From NCBI GenBank assembly GCA_034189035.1, contig JAXHVA010000134.1:1-9799 (forward strand): a DNA stretch of 9,799 nt, written 5' to 3'. Within the stretch, counting starts at the first letter, position 1. The number at the start of each line of letters is the position of its first letter. The translations under genes and the position numbers were made by a program. Source of the stretch: JAUXFK01 sp034189035. GTDB taxonomy: Bacteria; Desulfobacterota; UBA8473. Of this stretch, positions 1 to 4,792 are shown piece after piece. The notes beneath the pieces were generated by a model that was given only the letters and a program-made list of their open reading frames with translations, did not search any database and had not been told where the DNA came from.

Positions 1-1
1 T

Positions 2-136
2 CAGAGTTTCTATAAACGCAAAAAAGCCAAGAAGAATAGAATAGTTGCTATTAAGGCGTTGAGTAACAAACTAGCAGGAAGTTCCTATTACGTCATGCGA
101 GATAAAGTGCCCTATGATAAAAAATTATTCAGATAA
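2..136 (+). CDS. IS110-family transposase, C-terminal end (5' part outside window)
   Basis: The first 44 codons read open to a TAA at 134-136. They give a lysine/arginine-rich tail with the elements FYKRKKAKK, RIVAIKAL, KLAGSSYYVMRDK and VPYDKKLF. This is the usual C-terminal pattern of the IS116/IS110/IS902 transposase domain, which lies after the serine-containing Tnp domain; family members normally have 300-400 residues and recombine DNA through a bridge/seek RNA. Only the last segment is inside the window, so the RuvC-like DEDD part cannot be judged and the element may be intact or broken to the left. No frameshift is visible in these codons. The downstream DNA (137 to about 660) would be the element's right noncoding end. 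The family call comes from motif recognition, not from a search. Confidence 0.75.
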   Translation, partial: QSFYKRKKAKKNRIVAIKALSNKLAGSSYYVMRDKVPYDKKLFR

Positions 137-137
137 T

Positions 138-212
138 GAAGCAGCGTGCAGCAGGGAACCGATAACGGGGTTGGTTTAAATCCATCAGACCTGATTGGAA
201 TCTGCTGCACCA
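138..212 (+). ncRNA. Candidate structured RNA just downstream of the IS110 transposase
   Basis: Directly after the transposase stop there is a nested fold. A 9-bp outer stem pairs GTGCAGCAG (146-154) with CTGCTGCAC (202-210). Inside it lie a small hairpin AACC (157-160)/GGTT (169-172) and a second one ATCAG (184-188)/CTGAT (191-195). This gives a three-way-junction shape. In the IS1111 subgroup of IS110 elements the guide (seek/bridge) RNA lies downstream of the transposase gene, so position and structure agree with such an RNA. I see the pairing directly; assignment as a guide RNA is inference, and the ends are those of the fold, not of a transcript. Confidence 0.3.
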
Positions 213-621
213 AAATAATGAGACGGTAATCGTTTAACATCCTGATTCGCCTATGTCGCGAGCTAAAAAGGGGTTGGCTAATAACTATAAGATTTGTGAT
301 ACATCCCATTGGACACAGCATAGCGGCGACGATTTTCTGGAGTCCGAAAGCGGACCATGGGTCGTGAGATTTAAAGAGAGGGTTGCTTGGCTACGAGACG
401 CTTTCGGTCTCTACGCTGCGCAATGATTAATATGGCCTCTTCCGCCCTCATTGACCTAGATCCTGATGAGTGACTGGCGCGCGATCAGTCTAAACTGACC
501 GCCAACCTATAATATCGAAATAGCGGATGTGGACATGGATGGGAATCGAGGGCGAGCCGTGCCGACGTAGTTGCCAAGCGAAAAAAAGTGTTTTTTTTTC
601 AATGGAGAGGTGTTTTTACTC
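213..621. other. Noncoding, hairpin-rich stretch of the presumed IS110 right end
   Basis: No supportable coding frame was found here. The stretch is richer in G and C than most of the window. It holds short perfect hairpins: GTCCG/CGGAC with loop AAAG at 342-355, GAGAC/GTCTC at 395-411, and TCAGT/ACTGA with loop CTAA at 485-498. It ends in a run of seven A (581-587) followed three bases later by nine T (591-599), which could pair into an A/T-only hairpin. It may be part of the insertion sequence or older flanking DNA; I could not place the right boundary of the element. Confidence 0.4.
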
Positions 622-627
622 TTGACA
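622..627 (+). promoter_or_regulatory. Isolated -35-like TTGACA near the presumed IS110 right end
   Basis: A perfect TTGACA stands without a convincing -10 hexamer 15-19 bases downstream; the sequence there includes GACTCC. IS110-type elements can form a promoter only when their ends join in a circle, with the -35 supplied by the right end and the -10 by the left end. An orphan -35 here fits that arrangement, but a chance hexamer is equally possible. Confidence 0.25.
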
Positions 628-668
628 AGCCCTTTAATGGGTGACTCCGTTTTTTTGTGTTGAACCAT

Positions 669-710
669 GGATTAGTCACGAGTTCTAGTTCCTCAACTCG
701 GAACTAATCC
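669..710. repeat. Long imperfect palindrome
   Basis: GGATTAGT (669-676) pairs with ACTAATCC (703-710). After a 2x2 internal mismatch, CGAGTT (679-684) pairs with AACTCG (695-700) around a 10-base loop. That is 14 base pairs in a 42-base unit. It could be a REP-like repeat, an element end or a transcript-end hairpin. It is followed by TTTG only, so it is not a classic terminator. Confidence 0.6.
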
Positions 711-713
711 TTT

Positions 714-737
714 GTGTGTTAGGCTTAGCCGACACAC
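714..737. repeat. Second hairpin adjacent to the long palindrome
   Basis: GTGTGT (714-719) pairs with ACACAC (732-737), and inside it GGC (722-724) pairs with GCC (728-730). It starts three bases after the preceding palindrome, so the two form a tandem hairpin block. Confidence 0.45.
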
Positions 738-827
738 GATGACCAATCACACTCACGACAGGGGTTATTGCAGCATGTTTACATACTACTTTCATATTCA
801 GGCTGTATATACAAGCTTGAGCTCGTA

Positions 828-1264
828 TTACTTCCTTTCAGCCAATATCGCTGTATGTTGGCTTCCGACTATATAATTAAGGCTTTTTATTAAAATGGCT
901 TCCGCATCAGTCGTTACTACCAGCACAGAATCCTGACCGAACTTATTCGCATAGTCCAGAGCAATAGATTTGATCTTATTCATGCTCTACTTGTCATCCT
1001 TTAACACAATGACCGTAACTACTTTGGACCGCTCGGGCTGACCTTTATAATACCCTATGGACTCTAAACATTAAAACCTACTAATTGTTTAGCGAGAAGG
1101 GTATGCTCCCACTCCTGCCATTGTTGCAAAGAGACTCCACCTCCACTAGGGAATGATAGCCCAAAAAACATCCTGACTCTCTTGTCTTGCGCATGACTTG
1201 CTGTAGTTAAGTATATACACATGAGTACTAAAATAAACATTTTCAAAGCTGTTGAAAATTTCAT
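828..1264 (-). pseudogene. DUF3574 secreted protein, frameshifted pseudogene
   Basis: The gene starts with ATG at 1264, preceded by a good AGGAGG at 1274-1279 with 9 bases spacing. It encodes a signal peptide (hydrophobic core MFILVLMCIYL, then ASHAQD as cleavage region), followed by RMFFGLSFPSGG and WQEWEHTLL, typical of the start of DUF3574. The frame stops at TAG 1064-1066. In another frame the protein continues as GYYKGQPERSKVVTVIVLKD, then an in-frame TAG at 987-989, then SMNKIKSIALDYANKFGQ, DSVLVVTT, to a TAA at 828-830. The joined product would be about 145 residues, near the family's usual size. One frameshift (about 1055-1070) and one nonsense codon make it a pseudogene. The family has no known biochemical function. 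Low sequence erosion outside these lesions suggests recent inactivation. Confidence 0.75.
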
Positions 1265-1463
1265 GTCGAAGTTCCTCCTTTAATTGTGGAAAAATCGGGG
1301 ATGTATACACGCTCATTGTTGGTTCTTGTTTTTTCCCACTAGGTTTCGACTGAACAAATGATTACATGATTAAAATCCAATTATCATAAAAACTTTTCCT
1401 TAACAAGTCATATTTTTATATTTTTTTCTGGTCTGATAACTTCTCAAGAATTAGAAGGTACTG
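1265..1463. other. AT-rich spacer between two pseudogenes
   Basis: Apart from the ribosome-binding site of the DUF3574 pseudogene (1274-1279) I see only AT-rich sequence with T-runs (1399-1428) and no coding frame. The promoter of that pseudogene should lie here; TATACA on the minus strand near 1301-1306 could be a -10, but no matching -35 was found. Confidence 0.4.
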
Positions 1464-1986
1464 TCAATATTTTTGAGTAGATTTATTATTTTCCAATACT
1501 TTAAGGAGGGGCAGGTTCATACACACTTTCCAATAGGGTTTGATCTCCAATGCAATTCCATCTTTAAGCTGATAAAAGCTGTAGAGTATAGCAGGGGTTC
1601 TCTCCGGCAACTATCTCCATAGGTTTCGTTCTGCGTTTGAATTCCTTGTTAAGATGTTCAATGATCTTTGTAGTTCTCAAAGAGACCATTCTTTTCCTCA
1701 GGACAGATAAAAAACGTCAGACACCCCTTTATAGGGTTATACAGTTACTTGACAGCAGATGGGAAGTCTTGCTGCCATCTAAACTCTTCCCTTCAGATTC
1801 TTGAAAAACTCTCGCCAGGGAGATGCCGATTCCTTATCCCCTGTCTGGAAACCGAAATCCAGTTTTTGTCCTGTTTCGGCAAATCCGATAGCCACCAGCT
1901 CAGGAACTTTCTCTATGCTACCATCTACGCGTATATCAAAGTTAACATCTAAGAATATGTATCTGATTCTTTCCTAGGACTATTTA
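1464..1986 (-). pseudogene. IS256-family (mutator) transposase remnant with internal deletion
   Basis: Reading leftward from about 1972 the frame gives RYIFLDVNFDIRVDGSIEKV, PELVAIGFAETGQK, GFQTGDKESASPWREFFKNL and then DGSK, typical of the IS256 catalytic domain; LDVNFD should hold the first catalytic Asp. At about 1767 it jumps to FPSAVK, CLTFFICPEE, SLRTTKIIEHLNKEFKRRTK, PMEIVAGENPCYTLL, AFISLKMELHWRSNPIGK and MNLPLLK, ending at TGA 1464-1466. From family knowledge the gap lacks roughly 70-90 codons, including the GIMDG region with the second catalytic Asp. There are at least four frame changes, so it is dead. The N-terminal half is absent: homology fades near 1986, right beside the palindrome at 1991. 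Confidence 0.85.
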
Positions 1987-1990
1987 CCAA

Positions 1991-2017
1991 TTGGCGCTCC
2001 GCTAAGCGGAGCGCCAA
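1991..2017. repeat. Perfect 12-bp palindrome with 3-base loop
   Basis: TTGGCGCTCCGC (1991-2002) and GCGGAGCGCCAA (2006-2017) are exact inverted copies around TAA. It is the strongest GC-rich hairpin in the window. It is not followed by a T-run on the plus strand, so it looks more like a mobile palindromic repeat than a terminator. It lies directly beside the broken edge of the IS256 remnant. Confidence 0.85.
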
Positions 2018-2037
2018 TGCCCCGCGGATCAAAGATT

Positions 2038-2074
2038 TGTTTGTTGGCCTCCGCTACGCTCTGGCCAACAAACA
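2038..2074. repeat. Second 12-bp palindrome sharing a core with the first
   Basis: TGTTTGTTGGCC (2038-2049) pairs exactly with GGCCAACAAACA (2063-2074) around a 13-base loop. The loop contains CTCCGCTA, the same core as in the palindrome at 1991-2017. The two palindromes are 20 bases apart and probably belong to one repeat family. Confidence 0.8.
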
Positions 2075-2682
2075 GATAGAGCAGATGCCTACAAGGCCAA
2101 GCAAGCTTGTCCCCGTGAACGTCGCTCATACACAGGGCAATAGAAAGATGAAATCCAATCGAAGAAAAGGCAGGCAAAGTATTTAAAAAATGCAGATTGA
2201 GTATCAGTTTACGATAAGTCAAATGGCCAGATAAACCCTTTTACAATCAGCAATATCCTTCTGAGACTCCCCACAATACGATTGTCCTGCATTCTTAGCA
2301 CTCATGTCTGCGTGCACTAGACAGGCTAGGGGTTTCCGCTGAGACTTTCAATACTTTTTCAACTCATAGGATCTCGCAGCAAGGGGATTAATAATCTTCC
2401 CTTTTATCGTGCTATCTGTATGTATTTCTTTTCATTTGACTTTTCTTGTCCCTAATGATATCCTAGTAAAGAGAATTGGAATAGTTGTATTTATTTTGCG
2501 GGGAATTCTTCTTTTCTCAATTGGAAACCATCTGGTACCCTTGATTTTTTTAAATGGCTAATGACTGAACTCATCAAAGGCGGTCACACTTTATAAAGCG
2601 TGCAACTGTTTGAACAGAGTAGTGAGCGTTATAAAAGCGCAGGAGATTATTTCTTGGTTGTGAGTCTTAGCAAGATACATTT
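2075..2682. other. Unassigned stretch, probably eroded DNA
   Basis: No frame of useful length with a ribosome site was found on either strand. Short open runs exist, for example on the plus strand around 2300-2390 and on the minus strand 1980-2222, but they are interrupted by stops, or read through the palindromes, and match no family I recognise. The stretch is likely a mixture of remnants and ordinary intergenic DNA. Confidence 0.4.
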
Positions 2683-2711
2683 TTGACTGTCTTATGCAAA
2701 TGATTAATACT
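2683..2711 (+). promoter_or_regulatory. Candidate sigma70-type promoter for the DUF3842-cooT pair
   Basis: TTGACT (2683-2688) is followed after 17 bases by AATACT (2706-2711), with TAATAC also possible one base earlier. The start would fall near 2719, leaving a leader of about 140 bases before the DUF3842 gene. A 28-codon open frame (2748-2834, MDINVTAFEV...) lies in this leader without a convincing ribosome site. Confidence 0.35.
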
Positions 2712-2856
2712 GTTCTTTCTTAATGCTCAATCACTAGAGAGTTTTGAATGGACATTAATGTGACTGCCTTTGAGGTGACCGATTTTTTGCTGAAGGAAGT
2801 CAATAAATCTTTATTTAATATAGGCATATACTAAACAGCTATAGAGGATTCGTTTA

Positions 2857-3276
2857 ATGCGTGTATGTGTTATAGATGGTCAGGGTGGAGGAATAGGGAG
2901 TACCCTAATCAAGAGATTGAAAGAGGAATTTCAAGAGAAGATTGAGATAATTGCATTGGGAACAAATTCAATTGCTACCTCAGCTATGATGAGAGCTAAG
3001 GCAAATAAGGGAGCAACGGGCGAGAATGCAATAATGAGAACCGTCTCATCAGTTGATATAATTATCGGATCCATTGGAGTTGTCATTGCAAATTCAATGA
3101 TGGGTGAACTTACACCGAAGATGGCAGAAGCAGTTGCTTCGAGCCCCGCTAAAAAATTCCTTCTGCCTCTTTTACAGGAAAAGATAGAGATTATAGGTGT
3201 TAATACAGAGCCTTTACCTCATTTAGTAGAAGAATTAATAACCGAAAAACTGAAGGGGGTTATGAATAATGTGTGA
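2857..3276 (+). CDS. DUF3842 family protein
   Basis: This is a 139-residue protein of the DUF3842 family, whose function is not established. It begins with a beta strand and glycine-rich turn, VCVIDGQGGGIGSTL (3-17), which looks like the nucleotide-binding turn of a Rossmann-like fold. The conserved family blocks GTNSIATSAMMRAKANKGAT (35-54) and DIIIGSIGVVIANSMMGELT (67-86) follow, and the protein ends with a predicted helix. There is no signal peptide or membrane segment, so it should be cytoplasmic. The ATG at 2857 has AGAGGA (2843-2848) eight bases upstream. Length matches the family. The stop overlaps the start of the next gene by 8 bases, which implies translational coupling with the CooT-like protein. 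Family assignment is by recognition of these blocks; a nucleotide-binding role is inference. Confidence 0.85.
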   Translation: MRVCVIDGQGGGIGSTLIKRLKEEFQEKIEIIALGTNSIATSAMMRAKANKGATGENAIMRTVSSVDIIIGSIGVVIANSMMGELTPKMAEAVASSPAKKFLLPLLQEKIEIIGVNTEPLPHLVEELITEKLKGVMNNV

Positions 3277-3460
3277 AGCAAATGTATATTTGTTAAAAGA
3301 CGGGAAGGAAGAACTTGTATTGGAAAGTGTAGACATTATAGAGCCTGAGGATGGGGAAGTGTTTATCAAGAATATCTTTGGAGAGCAAAAAGTATTTAAG
3401 AGTAAAATCAATAGGATATCCTTAATAAATCATAAGATACTTTTAGAAAATTTGGATTAA
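3269..3460 (+). CDS. CooT-like nickel-binding protein
   Basis: This is a small 63-residue protein beginning MCEANVYLLKDGKEELV, with a later FGEQKVFKSKINRISLINHK segment and a C-terminal ILLEN. This is the pattern of the CooT family. In Rhodospirillum rubrum CooT the invariant Cys2 binds nickel, and the protein is linked to maturation of carbon monoxide dehydrogenase; Cys2 is present here. The fold is a small all-beta barrel without signal peptide. It starts inside the end of the DUF3842 gene (8-base overlap), with AAGGGGG at 3253-3259 as its own ribosome site. No CODH or hydrogenase gene is visible in the window, so its client is unknown. Many solitary CooT homologues exist in anaerobes, so a general nickel-handling role is possible. 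Confidence 0.85.
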   Translation: MCEANVYLLKDGKEELVLESVDIIEPEDGEVFIKNIFGEQKVFKSKINRISLINHKILLENLD

Positions 3461-3514
3461 TCTCCATATAAAAGCTCCCCATTTTCTTTTTTTTGTCTTC
3501 TTTTTATTCGTTCT

Positions 3515-3554
3515 AACACAATCTGTGTTGTATAGCAGTTGTCTTTTATACAAC
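3515..3554 (+). repeat. Two overlapping, mutually exclusive hairpins
   Basis: AACACA (3515-3520) pairs with TGTGTT (3524-3529) around ATC, while GTTGTATA (3527-3534) pairs with TATACAAC (3547-3554). They share bases 3527-3529, so only one can form fully. They lie between the cooT-like gene and the glycosylase gene, after a T-rich stretch at 3483-3504. A weak terminator or attenuator is possible; neither hairpin has a proper downstream U-run. Confidence 0.4.
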
Positions 3555-3583
3555 CTTTCTAAGAAGAGCTCAAATGATTATAA

Positions 3584-4369
3584 ATGCCCAAAAGCGGTTT
3601 TGATAACGCAAGGGGAGTTTTTTCAAGATATGTGAATTGCTATGTCATGAAAAAAAAAGCAAGAGAGTTGATGCTCATATATCAAAGGCTATACGATTCC
3701 TTTGGGCCACAGAGTTGGTGGCCTGCGGATAGCCCTTTTGAGGTTATTGTAGGGGCAATACTTACACAGAATACTTCATGGGAAAATGTTGAAAAGGCGA
3801 TTGCAAAGCTGAAAGAGGATAGATTGCTTACTCCTGAAGGGTTGTTTAATATAGAAGAATCTTTACTGGCAAAGGCAATCAGGTCATCAGGATATTACAA
3901 TATGAAAGCCAAAAGACTGAAGAGTTTTATCTCCTTTTTGTTTGGGGAATTCAAAGGTGATCTTTCCATTATGTTTTCAGAAGAGGTGGAGTCACTTAGG
4001 GAGAAGCTATTGAGTGTTAATGGTATAGGCCCAGAAACAGCCGATAGTATCCTCCTGTATGCTGGGCATAAACCCATCTTCGTGATAGACGCGTATACAA
4101 AAAGGGTTTTCTCGCGTCATAACCTAGTATCTGCAAATGCAGGCTACTATGAAACCCAGGATTTTTTTATGAAAAACCTGCCTAAGGATGAAAGGTTATA
4201 TAATGAATACCATGCCTTAATCGTATACTTGGGAAAAAACTACTGTAAGAGAAAGCAAAACTGTTTGGATTGCCCTGTTTCTTCCCCTGATTATTTTTTT
4301 GACAGTCAGTTAAAACATAGGCCTGGCAACAACATTGAACAAGATTGTTCATTTCTGAACAGACACTAG
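3584..4369 (+). CDS. HhH-GPD / endonuclease III-like DNA glycosylase
   Basis: This is a cytoplasmic base-excision repair enzyme of the endonuclease III superfamily, 261 residues from the first ATG. Visible parts are the N-terminal SPFEVIVGAILTQNTSWENV (50-69), the helix-hairpin-helix LSVNGIGPETADSILL (143-158) and the catalytic Asp in VIDAYTKRV (Asp169). A C-terminal cysteine cluster has Cys221, Cys227 and Cys230. Classical Nth has a Lys after GVGR; here the place is Glu151, so a monofunctional glycosylase without Schiff-base lyase activity is likely. The fourth cluster cysteine, expected near residue 235-237, is absent (CPVSSPDYFF). The start is uncertain: ATG 3584 lacks a close ribosome site, and GTG 3632 or ATG 3647 (Met22) fit the usual family start better; AAGGGGAG lies at 3610-3617. 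The substrate base is unknown. Confidence 0.85.
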   Translation: MPKSGFDNARGVFSRYVNCYVMKKKARELMLIYQRLYDSFGPQSWWPADSPFEVIVGAILTQNTSWENVEKAIAKLKEDRLLTPEGLFNIEESLLAKAIRSSGYYNMKAKRLKSFISFLFGEFKGDLSIMFSEEVESLREKLLSVNGIGPETADSILLYAGHKPIFVIDAYTKRVFSRHNLVSANAGYYETQDFFMKNLPKDERLYNEYHALIVYLGKNYCKRKQNCLDCPVSSPDYFFDSQLKHRPGNNIEQDCSFLNRH

Positions 4370-4584
4370 ATAGCAACAACTTCCTTGATCTCTGGAATCT
4401 TTTCTTGTAAAGACTTCTCAACCCCCATTTTCAAAGTCATCTGAGACATAGGGCATGAGCCGCAAGCCCCCATAAGTCTGACTTTCACTACCCCATCATT
4501 TACATCTATCAACTCTATATCTCCTCCATCTGCCTGCAAACCGGGCCTTATCTCTTTCAATACTTCCTCTACTTGTTCTTTCAT
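4366..4584 (-). CDS. NifU C-terminal-domain iron-sulfur scaffold (Nfu-type)
   Basis: This is a 72-residue stand-alone NifU C-terminal domain that carries and transfers 4Fe-4S clusters. Conserved features are the N-terminal helix EQVEEVLKEIRPGLQADGGD, the strand pair VVKVRLMGACG, and the cluster motif C41-x2-C44 (ACGSCPMSQMT) followed by the helix ending in IPEIKEVVAI. The length is normal for the short type found in many anaerobes. I chose the ATG at 4584 because GGAGGA (4592-4597) lies seven bases upstream of it; the earlier in-frame ATG at 4599 has only A-rich sequence before it. The gene ends in TAG (4366-4368 on the minus strand), overlapping the stop of the convergent glycosylase gene by 4 bases. 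The next gene upstream on this strand, the ApgM-like gene, is about 200 bases away. Confidence 0.9.
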   Translation of the reverse strand: MKEQVEEVLKEIRPGLQADGGDIELIDVNDGVVKVRLMGACGSCPMSQMTLKMGVEKSLQEKIPEIKEVVAI

Positions 4585-4628
4585 TTCTTTATCCTCCATT
4601 TTTTTTTACATAATTTTATCATTTTAAC

Positions 4629-4634
4629 AGTATA
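4629..4634 (-). promoter_or_regulatory. Possible -10 element of the nfu gene
   Basis: TATACT on the minus strand lies 45 bases upstream of the chosen nfu start in an AT-rich leader. No good -35 is present at 16-18 bases; TTGAAC occurs at 21 bases. Weak evidence. Confidence 0.25.
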
Positions 4635-4684
4635 AAATAGAAAACTATCAGCAAGGTTCAACGATACTTGTGAAAAAGCTAAAC

Positions 4685-4703
4685 AGTTACATATAATGTA
4701 ACT
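4685..4703. repeat. Perfect 8-bp inverted repeat between apgM-like gene and nfu
   Basis: AGTTACAT (4685-4692) and ATGTAACT (4696-4703) are exact inverted copies around three bases. On the minus strand it lies 90 bases after the ApgM-like stop and is followed by GTTTAGCTTTTT, so it could be a weak terminator. Being AT-rich and about 100 bases upstream of nfu, it could also be an operator for a dimeric regulator. Confidence 0.45.
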
Positions 4704-4750
4704 CAACTTCTCTGTTTTGTCAACTCATCAGCGTAAGAATAATCACGCCA

Positions 4751-4778
4751 ATTGATGGGTCTTCGAAGAGTGATCAAT
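4751..4778. repeat. Imperfect palindrome just past the ApgM-like stop
   Basis: ATTGAT (4751-4756) and ATCAAT (4773-4778) flank the self-complementary TCTTCGAAGA (4760-4769). It begins 15 bases after the end of the ApgM-like gene on the minus strand. There is no T-run after it, so a terminator role is doubtful. Confidence 0.35.
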
Positions 4779-4792
4779 CTTGATTATCAAAT

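Noticed and set aside
112..321. 69-codon minus-strand open frame over the IS110 end
   Set aside because: It overlaps the transposase C-terminus and the paired stems, has no family motif, and has no ribosome site I could see.
1749..1952. 67-codon plus-strand open frame
   Set aside because: It is the shadow of the IS256 transposase pseudogene read on the opposite strand.
1980..2222. 80-codon minus-strand open frame
   Set aside because: It reads through both palindromes and shows no recognisable protein pattern.
2290..2400. Plus-strand run LRALDRLGVSAETFNTFSTH that faintly resembles a phage-integrase C-terminus
   Set aside because: It is short, bounded by stops, and lacks the R-H-R-Y pattern; the resemblance is too weak to call.
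2748..2834. 28-codon plus-strand ORF (MDINVTAFEV...) before the DUF3842 gene
   Set aside because: No convincing ribosome site and no recognised family; mentioned only within the promoter entry.
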